34,309 bases of DNA, taken from contig NZ_JAHQUY010000035.1 of the NCBI RefSeq assembly GCF_019052365.1, forward strand, positions 1 to 34,309. Reading direction: 5' to 3'. The DNA is from Leyella stercorea. Its GTDB lineage: Bacteria > Bacteroidota > Bacteroidia > Bacteroidales > Bacteroidaceae. The first letter of the stretch is position 1; every line of letters starts with the position of its first letter. The notes below the pieces were generated by a model. The model saw nothing but the letters and a program-made list of their open reading frames with translations, was not told the origin of the DNA and made no database searches. A program made the position numbers and the translations under genes. Positions 15,409 to 23,680 of the stretch are shown piece by piece.

Positions 15409-18400
15409 TCATTCGATGTCGAAATCTGCAGGCTTTAGCTTGTAGAAGTCGGGATACACGAGGTCTATGTCCTCTTCCGAAGTGATGCCATACAGTTTGA
15501 ATACCCAATAGTCGATTTGCCATTCATTTTCTTTTACGAACATTTTGTCAGAATCTGGTTCTCTGTCTTTTGCGAATATTCTATCGTAACATGTCTCTAT
15601 TTCTGAGAAATATTTATTGTTTTCATCATCTATTTCCGGTAGAGGAAAATTGTTTATGTCTGTTATCAGTACTTTGGGGAATGTTCCTTTGCTCGCCTTG
15701 GGAGCGAAGCGGAGAAGGAAAAATGTAGCCAGTCGGCTGTTCAGTATCCCCCATAATGTCTTGAATGAATAGACGTTGTTGTCTTCATTCTTTATTACGT
15801 CTATTATTCCAGGGTCGTTGATGTATGTATCTTCAGCGTAGCAAGCCATCAACGGATTGATGATTTCACGAACGAGCAAACGAGGAGAACTGAAATATTT
15901 CATATCAACATATGTACCAACGTGTTTGCCATATTTAACGTACACATTGCTTGGAGTACATTTGTATTTTGTTATATTCTCTCCTTTTATTTCAAGTTCG
16001 TAACTATCGTTGAGTTTCGTGTCTGAATGCCATCTTTGTTCTTCTTTTATTATTTTGGCTTCTTCTTTGCCAAAGTTTTTCTCAAGATCTTTTAGGCGGT
16101 ATGGTATATATCCTTGTGATACGTCAAAGAACTCGTTCAGTCGTCTTGGCAACGAGTTGATTTTTGACACAATGCCTTTTTCCTGCTTTGTCAGGTACAG
16201 CGCAAGTCCCCAGTTTTGTGAGAATTTATCAATCAGTTCTGATTTGTCAACAACGAGTCTTTTACGTCGTGTCAATTCCGTGAAATAATCCTTTCCCGAC
16301 GATTTCTTGCCTTCCGTTTCGTCCGAAAGATTGCGCGTGTTTCTATAACCGATATTATTTTGCTGATTTGCTGATTTCTGTAGGGTAATAACAGAGTTGC
16401 GAACTGTTGCTGCCTCAAATATTTGAAAATTTGTACAATCCAGCAGTTCCACAATGCTCCAATTGTTGAATATGTCTTTACGATATTCTTTTGCATTGAC
16501 ATTGAATAGCCACGTATTCGGAATGATATACGCCAAATATCCGTTGTCTTTCAGCAACTCTTGTCCTAAAGCTATGAAATAGTAGTATATTTCGTAGTCG
16601 GGCATGTGCTCGTACTTTTCTTCCACGGTTTTGCGGTATCCGTCTTTTATGGATACGCCGTAAGGTGGATTGCCTATTATGCAGTCGAAGCCTATGAACT
16701 CGCCTTTCTCGTTCAGTGTTTCCGGAAACTCATAACGCCATTCAAATGCTCCCAAATGGGCATAGCGTGTCGAAGCCTCTTCTAATGAAACACGAAGCTT
16801 CTCTTCCTGCTTGCGTAAGTCGGAGAGCCGTTTGCTCTCGGCTTCCTCAGGCGGAAAGAGCGAGTTGTCGAGCAAGAGAATGTCGGAGCATACCTTCACC
16901 CATTTCTTGTATTTGTCGGTGTCTTTGTCGTAGCCTTCGTTGAGCTTCGATTTTATCATCCAGATGTCGTGCTCAACGATATGCTTATTCTCTTTCGACG
17001 GACTGTTCTTGTAGTGAGCCACATGATTCTTGTAGTCGCCTATGGTGACGTTTGCTCCTCTTAGCACATGGTCAATAGGAGCATCCAATGGGTATTTCAT
17101 CACCAACGAGTTGCCGCACTTTATGTTTATGTCGATGTTTGGCAGCGTCTGCAGATGGCGCTTGCCGTCGTTGCCCTTTATGTAATAGGCGTTTTTCAGC
17201 AGTTCTATCCACAAGCGTAGCTGGCATATCTCTGCACTGTTGGGGTTTATGTCCACACCGAAAAGGCAATTCTCGATGATTGTGCGTTTCTCCTCGAAAA
17301 GTGTCTTCTGAACCAATTGGCTCTCGCTGTCGTTCGGGTTGTAGCGCAGCTCGCCGTCGGCATCGGTCACAACCAGTTCGTCGTCCTCTACGTCTACGCG
17401 ATATTTGAAACGCTTGCCGTCGATGGTCTTCAGCACCTTCAGCTCCCATTTTATGGCTATCAGTTCGTTGAGAGCCGACACGATGAAGTGGCCGCTGCCG
17501 ACCGCAGGGTCGCAGATGCGTATGTTGTTGATAAGGCTGTTCACCTCGTCGCGTCGCGTCTTGTCGGTAGGGTCGAAGTCTTCGGCGAGCTCGTCGAACG
17601 AGGCGTATTGTGTGGCATACGTTTGGTTGTATTTGTCTGTCACGCAGCGGCGCAGCGTCTCGCGGCACAGGTATGACGTGATGTATCCTGGCGTGAAGAA
17701 CGAGCCGTCCTTGTAGCCGTTTATCTTCTCGAAGATGAGTCCGAGCACCGAAGCGTTTATTATTGTCTTTCCGCTCTCGCCTGTATCTGCACCGAAGTCG
17801 TAGCTGTCGAGAAACCTCTTCAGATAGTCGAGTATGTGTATTCTGCCAGTCAGTGTCTTCCCCTTATTGTCCTTCAGACAGGTGTTCTTCATAACAGCCA
17901 CTTCGCTGTCGCGCAGACTGCTTATAGGGAAGTATTTCTGCTCGATGTCGGTAAGCTCAAAAAGCGAGCTGTTAAGATATGGAACCTCTCCGAATTTGGC
18001 TCGCATCTCGTCAGAGCGTTCTGCCTCGGGTATTGCCATCACTTTGCAGAACAGGTAGTGCATCAGTGCAAAGTCGGTGAGTTTGTCGAAGAATGCATAT
18101 TTTCTCTTGCTTCCGTTGAAGGCTATCAGTTGCGACTCAAGAAGCTTCATGAATAGTGTGCGGTTTATCCACACTATCACCAAGCCGAGAGCTGTCTCAA
18201 AACGTGCGTCGATTTCTCTACCCGTTACCTTGTCTGTCGTAATGTCGTAGTCGGCAAGTAAGGTGTATGCTTGTTCGAACACGGAGTAGGCTTGCCGTTT
18301 CTTCGCTTCGAGGCGTTGTATTTGGTGCTTTTCGCCACGCTCCTCAAGTCCCATTATGTACAACAATTCGGTATAGAACTTTCTGTTGAGGGTGTTATGG

Positions 18401-19125
18401 TCTTCAGCAAACGGCAGTTTCTGTAGGTGGATAGGGGAGAACAGCTTGAATAAAGCCTTGAAACGTGGCTTTGCAATGATGTCGGCAGCAGAAGATTCTT
18501 TAGCGATTGTTTCCAAATCGACGAAAGTGAACGAAAGTTTGTCTTTTACAGCCTCTACTTTCGGCCTTATTATCTGGTTGTAGATATACTCTCTCTTCTC
18601 GTTTGTCGTATTCTCCGACGATTTTATCTCGCTTACCAGTTTCCGGTCCTTGCCGAATAGTTCCCAAAACTCGGCTTTCTCGAAAATAAAATATTTGTAC
18701 CCGTCGGATATGACGAGGTGCTTTATACTTGTGTTTTTCTTTTCGTGTTCTTCAAGTATATAATAAAGTACAAGCTCGAACATGGCTTTCTTTACAAGAT
18801 TGTCTTTTGTTACCATTTCCGCGCTATTCACTTTCTTGAACTCGAAAAGTACCACATTGCGTCCGATGTTCTTGTCCTTTATGGTAAGGTCGGTTTTTTC
18901 CGACGCATTAATCTCGTATGTCGTTGAAGGCCATAAGGTCTGCTCAAGAAACGTTTTAACACGTCCCTTGTTGCTCTCTTCTGGGTCGGTTGGGTTCAGC
19001 TCGTTTAGGAGTATCTCGAGCTGGCAACGGAAATTTTCCAGCTCGCCCATGTCGGTGGGTTGTCTCAGATACGACTTCTGTATCGACTGCGATGGAGTCA
19101 GTATGTGTTTGCTTTCGTATACCAT
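15409..19125 (-). CDS. Type IIG restriction enzyme/methyltransferase (Eco57I-like)
   Basis: The protein has 1238 residues, typical of single-chain type IIG enzymes that cut and methylate. The N-terminal domain has a PD-(D/E)XK pattern: D79 ('KTDLTI') and E95-x-K97 ('VVLFEFKKVN'). A helical linker leads to an N6-adenine methyltransferase domain with motif I 'DPAVGSGHF' (539-547) binding S-adenosylmethionine and motif IV 'NPPYG' (819-823) at the catalytic site. The last 350 or so residues ('FDVSQGYIPYRLKDLEKNF', 'KGTFPKVLITDINNFPLPEI') resemble the TaqI-like target-recognition domain. DNA coding for the C-terminal part is much more AT-rich than the methylase part, suggesting exchange of the specificity domain. 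The frame is intact. Its recognition site cannot be read from sequence. The gene has a -7-like TAACTTTG (19151-19158) but no good -33 element. Confidence 0.88.
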   Translation of the reverse strand: MVYESKHILTPSQSIQKSYLRQPTDMGELENFRCQLEILLNELNPTDPEESNKGRVKTFLEQTLWPSTTYEINASEKTDLTIKDKNIGRNVVLFEFKKVNSAEMVTKDNLVKKAMFELVLYYILEEHEKKNTSIKHLVISDGYKYFIFEKAEFWELFGKDRKLVSEIKSSENTTNEKREYIYNQIIRPKVEAVKDKLSFTFVDLETIAKESSAADIIAKPRFKALFKLFSPIHLQKLPFAEDHNTLNRKFYTELLYIMGLEERGEKHQIQRLEAKKRQAYSVFEQAYTLLADYDITTDKVTGREIDARFETALGLVIVWINRTLFMKLLESQLIAFNGSKRKYAFFDKLTDFALMHYLFCKVMAIPEAERSDEMRAKFGEVPYLNSSLFELTDIEQKYFPISSLRDSEVAVMKNTCLKDNKGKTLTGRIHILDYLKRFLDSYDFGADTGESGKTIINASVLGLIFEKINGYKDGSFFTPGYITSYLCRETLRRCVTDKYNQTYATQYASFDELAEDFDPTDKTRRDEVNSLINNIRICDPAVGSGHFIVSALNELIAIKWELKVLKTIDGKRFKYRVDVEDDELVVTDADGELRYNPNDSESQLVQKTLFEEKRTIIENCLFGVDINPNSAEICQLRLWIELLKNAYYIKGNDGKRHLQTLPNIDINIKCGNSLVMKYPLDAPIDHVLRGANVTIGDYKNHVAHYKNSPSKENKHIVEHDIWMIKSKLNEGYDKDTDKYKKWVKVCSDILLLDNSLFPPEEAESKRLSDLRKQEEKLRVSLEEASTRYAHLGAFEWRYEFPETLNEKGEFIGFDCIIGNPPYGVSIKDGYRKTVEEKYEHMPDYEIYYYFIALGQELLKDNGYLAYIIPNTWLFNVNAKEYRKDIFNNWSIVELLDCTNFQIFEAATVRNSVITLQKSANQQNNIGYRNTRNLSDETEGKKSSGKDYFTELTRRKRLVVDKSELIDKFSQNWGLALYLTKQEKGIVSKINSLPRRLNEFFDVSQGYIPYRLKDLEKNFGKEEAKIIKEEQRWHSDTKLNDSYELEIKGENITKYKCTPSNVYVKYGKHVGTYVDMKYFSSPRLLVREIINPLMACYAEDTYINDPGIIDVIKNEDNNVYSFKTLWGILNSRLATFFLLRFAPKASKGTFPKVLITDINNFPLPEIDDENNKYFSEIETCYDRIFAKDREPDSDKMFVKENEWQIDYWVFKLYGITSEEDIDLVYPDFYKLKPADFDIE

Positions 19126-19211
19126 TGGCGCAAGTTGTATTCTACAATTACAAAGTTACTTAATTTTATCCGACTACAGTGTGTGTGTGTATCCTATTTA
19201 ACGTGATTTAT

Positions 19212-19251
19212 AAAAAAAAAGGAGACTGCGCCAACATGTGTCGTAATCTCC
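19212..19251 (-). terminator. Terminator of the candidate non-coding RNA
   Basis: On the minus strand the stem ggagatt...agtctcc encloses a loop region and is followed by nine consecutive T (19212-19220). It stops transcription about 85 bases before the type IIG start codon. Confidence 0.75.
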
Positions 19252-19473
19252 TGTATATTAAAAAGGGACGCCCAGTGATGTGATGAAACTCCGAGTATAC
19301 AAGATTTGAGAGCTCTCCGCCTTTGTAATCCACCGGCTTTGCAGCTTAGTCCACTGAGGTTTTATATGGCCCGCCATTGGCAAAAGAAGTCTTCTCGGTT
19401 TCGATTTTTTTATTGATGAGTATCCCGATCGAACGTGGCGCGCCCCTATGGGTTGAGTGTCTGTTTTTGTTTT
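19212..19473 (-). ncRNA. Candidate structured non-coding RNA, about 260 nt
   Basis: The 399-base gap between thrA and the type IIG gene has no ORF worth naming but carries all marks of an independent RNA gene on the minus strand. A strong promoter (19480-19510) lies just past the thrA stop. GGGGCGC near 19440-19446 can pair with GCGTCCC near 19265-19271, closing a domain of about 180 nt, and TTCGAT pairs with ATCGAA inside it. The region ends in a hairpin with a nine-base T run. It lacks the RNase P, tmRNA and SRP signature sequences. Its size and stand-alone promoter would suit a 6S-type or novel regulatory RNA. An alternative is a long leader for the type IIG gene, but the terminator before that gene argues against it. 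Confidence 0.6.
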
Positions 19474-19479
19474 CTAATG

Positions 19480-19510
19480 CAAAGTTAATACTTTCATTTT
19501 ATTCTGACAA
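19480..19510 (-). promoter_or_regulatory. Promoter of the candidate non-coding RNA
   Basis: On the minus strand TTG (19508-19510), 20 bases, TAACTTTG (19480-19487). The expected start is near 19473. The promoter begins only 14 bases after the end of thrA. Confidence 0.7.
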
Positions 19511-19524
19511 GTGTTTCGCCCATT

Positions 19525-21960
19525 TTATATGTTTGCAATCGACATGATGTTGGCGAATACGCCAGCCGCCGTCACGCTTGCGCCCGCTCCGTAGCCCTGG
19601 ATGAGCATCGGGTATTCGCGGTAGCGTTCGGTCGTGAGCGCCACGATGTTGTTGCTGCCCTGCAGGTTGTAGAACGGGTGAGTGCGGTCCACCTCCTTCA
19701 GCGCCACCGACAGTTTGCCGTGGTCGAACGTAGCCACGAAGCGCCAGCGCTTGCCTTCGGCGTCGAGCTGTTTGCGTCGAGCCTCGAAGTCGGCGTCGAG
19801 CTTCGGCAGGTTCTTCCAGAACTCCTCTATGCTGCCCTCGAAGAACTCGTCGGGTATGAAGAGGTGTGCCTCCACGTCGGTCTTCTCTACCTTGTAGCCG
19901 GCTTCGCGCGCCAGAATGACGAGCTTGCGTATTACGTCCTTGCCCGAGAGGTCGATGCGCGGGTCGGGTTCGCTGTAGCCCTGCTCCTTAGCGCGGCGCA
20001 CAGCCTCAGAGAGCGTCACGTCAGCCGATATCTCGTTGAAGATGAAGTTGAGCGTGCCCGAGAGCACCGCCTCTATCTTCAGAATCACGTCGCCCGAGTT
20101 GCGCAGGTCGTTGATGGTGCCGATGATAGGCAGGCCGGCGCCCACGTTGGTCTCGTAGCGGAAGAACACGCCGCGTGCCAGCGCCGTCTCCTTCAGGCGT
20201 GCGTACTTCTCGTACGACGACGATGCGGCTATCTTGTTCGCCGCAATCACCGATATGTTGTGCTCCAGCAGCGGCTGGTAGATCTCTGCCACCTCCTTGC
20301 TCGCCGTGCAGTCGACGAACACGCTGTTGAAGCAGTTCATTTCTATAATGGCGTCGCGCAGTTTCTTCTCGTTGCTCTCAGGAGCGTCTGCGAGCAGTTC
20401 GCGATAGTTGGCGAGGTCGATGCCGTCGCTGTTGAAGAGTGCCTTCTTAGATGTGGCGATGCCCACAACGTTCAGCTTCAGACGCTTTGTGCGCTTCAGC
20501 TCCTCATACTGATTGTGAATCTGTTCGAGCAACTGTCCGCCCACTGTGCCCACGCCGCAGACGAAGAGGTTGAGCACCTTGTATTCAGACAGGAAGAACG
20601 AGTCGTGAATGGCGTTGAGCGCCTTGCGCAGATGTTCGCTCTTAACGACGAACGAGATGTTGGTCTGCGGCGCACCCTGCGCACACGCTATCATGCTGAT
20701 GCCGGCTCTGCCGAGTGTGCCGAAGAGCTTGCCGGCGATGCCCGGCGTGTTCTTCATGTTCTCGCCTACGACGGCGATGGTAGCCAGTCCGTTCTCGGCG
20801 TGCATGGGGTACATGGCGCCCGTCTCTATCTCCTTCGCAAACTCGCCGTTGAGCACCTCTACAGCCTCCTTGGCGTCTTGGTCGCGCACACCGATAGACG
20901 TAGAGTTCTCTGACGAAGCCTGCGACACCATGAACACGCTGATGCCGTTGTCTGCCAGGGCGGTGAAGATGCGGCGGTTCACACCGATCACACCCACCAT
21001 CGACAGACCCGCTACGGTGATGAGCGTTGTGCCGTTGATGCTCGATATACCCTTGATGGGCTTGTCGTTGTTAGCCACCTTCTGCTTGATGATGCTGCCC
21101 TCACCGTCGGGGTTGAACGTGTTCTTCACACGGATAGGAATGTTCTTCACGCAGACGGGGTAGATAGTAGGCGGATATACCACCTTCGCACCGAAGTTGC
21201 AAAGCTCCATCGCCTCGATGTAGCTCAGCTCCTTGATGGTGTAAGCGGTCTTTATGACGCGCGGGTCGGCGGTCATGAAGCCGTCCACGTCGGTCCAGAT
21301 CTCAAGAATTTCGGCGTCGAGCGCTGCGGCGATGATGGCAGCTGTATAGTCTGATCCGCCACGACCGAGGTTCGTAATCTCGTCGGTGTCGCGGTCTTTG
21401 CTTATAAAACCCGGAACAAGCGAAATGCGCTGCAGGTCGCTGAAGGTGCGACGCACAAGACGGTTTGTCAATTCGGAGTCGAGAGTGTTCTTATGATTCT
21501 TGCGCACGGTCTTGATGAACTCGCGCGAGTCGTACCACTTTGCGCCCTGCACCAGTGTAGCCACGATGTTCGAGCTGAGACGCTCGCCGTAGCTCACGAT
21601 GGCGTCCTGCGTCTTCTTCGAGAGGTCGTGTATGAGGTACACGCCGAAGTAGATGGAACGCAACTGCTCGAAGAGCGAGTCGACGATGTTGAAGAGCTGT
21701 TCGCGTTTGCGCGGGTCGGTGATGATAGTGTCTATCATCTTGTGGTGGCGTTCCACCATAGCCTGAAACTCGTCCTTCCACGTCTCGTCGCCCTTCTGTG
21801 CGAGCACGGATGTGGCGATGAGCTTGTCGGTGATGCCGCCCAGCGCGCTCACTACGACGATGATAGGCTGCTTCTGCGCCTCTTTCTCTACGATAGCCTT
21901 AAGGCTGAGAATACTCTCTACGGAACCCACTGAGGTTCCGCCAAACTTCAATACTTTCAT
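19525..21960 (-). CDS. thrA: Bifunctional aspartokinase/homoserine dehydrogenase
   Basis: From the ATG at 21960 the protein has 811 residues. It catalyses the first and third steps of the pathway from aspartate to threonine and methionine. The aspartokinase domain starts 'MKVLKFGGTSVGSVESI' and has 'NLGRGGSDYTAAI' (197-209) and 'EIWTDVDGFMTADPR'. Two ACT regulatory modules follow (about 310-460, 'TVAGLSMVGVIGVNRRIF', 'NTPGIAGKLFGTLGRAGISM'). The homoserine dehydrogenase domain begins with the NAD-binding 'VCGVGTVGGQ' (467-476) and has 'ETNVGAGLPIIGTINDL' and 'GYSEPDPRIDLSGKDV'. An in-frame ATG ten codons upstream (21990) is possible, but relatives start at the conserved MKV-KFGGTS. The frame is intact and codon use is GC-rich, unlike the restriction genes. 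Confidence 0.93.
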   Translation of the reverse strand: MKVLKFGGTSVGSVESILSLKAIVEKEAQKQPIIVVVSALGGITDKLIATSVLAQKGDETWKDEFQAMVERHHKMIDTIITDPRKREQLFNIVDSLFEQLRSIYFGVYLIHDLSKKTQDAIVSYGERLSSNIVATLVQGAKWYDSREFIKTVRKNHKNTLDSELTNRLVRRTFSDLQRISLVPGFISKDRDTDEITNLGRGGSDYTAAIIAAALDAEILEIWTDVDGFMTADPRVIKTAYTIKELSYIEAMELCNFGAKVVYPPTIYPVCVKNIPIRVKNTFNPDGEGSIIKQKVANNDKPIKGISSINGTTLITVAGLSMVGVIGVNRRIFTALADNGISVFMVSQASSENSTSIGVRDQDAKEAVEVLNGEFAKEIETGAMYPMHAENGLATIAVVGENMKNTPGIAGKLFGTLGRAGISMIACAQGAPQTNISFVVKSEHLRKALNAIHDSFFLSEYKVLNLFVCGVGTVGGQLLEQIHNQYEELKRTKRLKLNVVGIATSKKALFNSDGIDLANYRELLADAPESNEKKLRDAIIEMNCFNSVFVDCTASKEVAEIYQPLLEHNISVIAANKIAASSSYEKYARLKETALARGVFFRYETNVGAGLPIIGTINDLRNSGDVILKIEAVLSGTLNFIFNEISADVTLSEAVRRAKEQGYSEPDPRIDLSGKDVIRKLVILAREAGYKVEKTDVEAHLFIPDEFFEGSIEEFWKNLPKLDADFEARRKQLDAEGKRWRFVATFDHGKLSVALKEVDRTHPFYNLQGSNNIVALTTERYREYPMLIQGYGAGASVTAAGVFANIMSIANI

Positions 21961-22168
21961 TTCTTTTTGTTCTGTGGTTAATGTCTCCATACCAGGGAGA
22001 CGCTTGTGTTTCGATGCTGACGTGGCTCGAGGCGTGGTGCGACTGGCGTGCGTCGGGGTCCTCTTTACGAGCGAGGTTTTACGCTACTCCTTGGTCGTCA
22101 TCTGCGTCGGGGCTGCGTCAGCACCGTGTCGTTGACAATAAAGTGATGGGGATGTGGGGGCAAAATTA
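21961..22168 (-). promoter_or_regulatory. thrA promoter and leader
   Basis: On the minus strand the -7 box TAATTTTG (22161-22168) gives a leader of roughly 190 bases. It contains a five-codon ORF (22084-22101) encoding Met-Thr-Thr-Lys-Glu and two copies of 'ccccgacgca'. The upstream part (to 22065) belongs to the 181-bp repeat. A leader-peptide attenuator is possible but two threonine codons are weak evidence. Confidence 0.45.
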
Positions 22169-22245
22169 CGAAAAATGTTCTTAAAACGTTTCATTTCTTA
22201 TGAAAATCGCATAAGTTTGCGTAATTTTGTACCCTAATAGGAGGA
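22065..22245. repeat. 181-bp direct repeat, left copy
   Basis: It is base-for-base identical to 30139-30319; the offset is 8074 bases. It is the divergent promoter region of thrA: the minus -7 box TAATTTTG (22161-22168) and the plus -7 box TAATTTTG (22222-22229) form the 10-base inverted repeat caaaattacg/cgtaattttg. Between them is the palindrome cttatg-aaaatcg-cataag (22197-22215). The two copies bracket the five-gene restriction operon. Confidence 0.97.
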
Positions 22246-22247
22246 GG

Positions 22248-22289
22248 GCGCGGCAAGGACGTGCGCCAGCGCAAGGTAGACCTTGCCAA
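22248..22289 (+). pseudogene. 42-bp remnant of the FAD-dependent dehydrogenase gene
   Basis: These bases match 30807-30848 with two mismatches. In the intact gene they encode 'RGKDVRQRKVDLAN', just after the FAD-binding Glu. The remnant starts two bases after the end of the left 181-bp repeat and then loses similarity. So the left junction preserves a piece of the gene that now lies, complete, beyond the right repeat. Confidence 0.8.
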
Positions 22290-22300
22290 TGGTGGATGGC

Positions 22301-22346
22301 TGGCAGATAGCTGGAGGATAGTCCATAATCTTCTAGCTGTCTGCCA
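22301..22346. repeat. Long hairpin of the ctggcagat family
   Basis: Arms 22301-22319 and 22328-22346 pair over 19 positions; all three deviations would be G-U pairs in RNA. The unit resembles the hairpin at 9831-9893. It lies 103 bases beyond the end of the restriction operon. The bases from 22347 to 22448 show no gene. Confidence 0.7.
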
Positions 22347-22448
22347 TTTATTATAACAGCGTGGCAATAAAGTTGCTGTGTGAAGCCTGCCACGACAAAG
22401 GTGAGGAACGACCACGGTGCCGATTACGCCATGGCTGACTAATGCGTT

Positions 22449-23672
22449 TTATGGCTTAACATGTTCAAGTATTGAACCCAAATGATACTCTACCACGCTA
22501 TGTTCTTTGTCATACGTTGTATCAACCACTTGCACCAGCGCACTCTCACGGTCTTTGTTGTAACCCACGAACAAGCGTAGGGCATCGTAACGCTTGAGAT
22601 ATCGTTTACCATCGCTTTCATCTATGAAGGTGTATTTTTTCAAAGTGGGCTGCTTGAGCTCACGATATTCAATCTTCTTCTCGCCACTCATAATATCATC
22701 GAAGTAACACTTCTTGATAATCAATGACAGCACCTTCATGCCTGTGGTGTCAAAAGTAGACTCAGCCTTCACAATGCGTTTTTCTAAGCACTGGAGTGCT
22801 GGATTGTAGGTGTACTTTGTGATGGAGCCATCCACAATCTTCTCAATGATAGTGTTGACGACAGGCAACGGCACAACATACCATTCTTGAGGATGATGTA
22901 CATTTCCGTCATTATCCGTAACTGTAAGCTGGAGCTGTACCGCATCAAGCACTTGGTGGACAAGCGTTTCAAAGACATGACTATTCATGTTCACAATCTT
23001 ATAGCTTGCCTCCACTTTTACTGGAGCCATGAGATAGGTAGGCTCATTGGCAGCATTCGCAACGCGCTCTTCCACGGAATTGATGGTGAAACCTATCTTA
23101 TAGAGGTTGTCGTACTTTCTAATCTCTGGATTATTAGACAACGAACTGAGAATATAGATGTAACCAGTTACTTTGTCACCATCTTCCACACCATCAGAAT
23201 CTTTGAATACATTATCCACCTCTTTCTGTGTTGCTGTTATTGCGTAACCGCTTGCCATCACATTCTTACGCAAGGTTTGCAATAGTATGTCAGTTTCAGT
23301 ACCATTCTCAAAGATACAGCGTGTGCGTCCATCCTTGGTGCCATTTGATGCTGTCATTTGTTCACCGATGCTGGCGAGATAAAGCAGTTGTCCATCTACT
23401 ACATAGTAAGCACCTTGTAGCATATTGTCGGTCTTTGATGTCTTGACAAGACTTCTCTTTCCCTCTTTTAGTTCTTGATGAACCTTCAAGAAGCCAGACT
23501 GAAAGGCAGCAAAATCCTCACACACCTTGCGCTGAGCATAGTGGTCAGGCTGAGTTCTCCCAGCCTGAACTTTCTGCATATCTTCAGGTATATCGAATAA
23601 CGACGTCTCTTTTTCGCTAATATCGAGCAAAGGGTCGTTGAACAATTCTTCTAGTTCCTTATCTATATCCAT
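22449..23672 (-). CDS. GIY-YIG nuclease / ASCH domain fusion
   Basis: The protein has 407 residues. A GIY-YIG domain of the T5orf172/MUG113 type spans about 168-270: 'GYIYILSS' (170-177), 'YKIGFT' (191-196), 'EERVANAANEPTY' with a conserved Arg, 'FETLVHQVL' with metal-binding E235, and 'HHPQEWYVVP'. These small nucleases cut DNA with one metal ion. The C-terminal 90 residues form an ASCH/PUA-like domain ('LSLIIKKCYFDDIMSGEKKI', then 'YREL'), a fold that binds RNA or modified bases. The N-terminus (1-17) shares 11 of 17 positions, including ELF-DPLLD, with the 89-residue neighbour. It is the last gene of the operon, eight bases after that neighbour. It probably supplies a nuclease or sensor to the restriction system; the role is inferred. 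Confidence 0.75.
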   Translation of the reverse strand: MDIDKELEELFNDPLLDISEKETSLFDIPEDMQKVQAGRTQPDHYAQRKVCEDFAAFQSGFLKVHQELKEGKRSLVKTSKTDNMLQGAYYVVDGQLLYLASIGEQMTASNGTKDGRTRCIFENGTETDILLQTLRKNVMASGYAITATQKEVDNVFKDSDGVEDGDKVTGYIYILSSLSNNPEIRKYDNLYKIGFTINSVEERVANAANEPTYLMAPVKVEASYKIVNMNSHVFETLVHQVLDAVQLQLTVTDNDGNVHHPQEWYVVPLPVVNTIIEKIVDGSITKYTYNPALQCLEKRIVKAESTFDTTGMKVLSLIIKKCYFDDIMSGEKKIEYRELKQPTLKKYTFIDESDGKRYLKRYDALRLFVGYNKDRESALVQVVDTTYDKEHSVVEYHLGSILEHVKP

Positions 23673-23680
23673 AACGTTTA

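Noticed and set aside
19262..19450. tRNA or tmRNA gene downstream of thrA
   Set aside because: Fragments look like anticodon or T-loop sequence (ctttgtaatcc, gttcgatc) but no cloverleaf with paired acceptor arms can be built, and tmRNA end signatures are missing.
19678..20913. 411-codon ORF on the plus strand inside thrA
   Set aside because: It is the antisense shadow of the well-supported thrA frame in GC-rich DNA.
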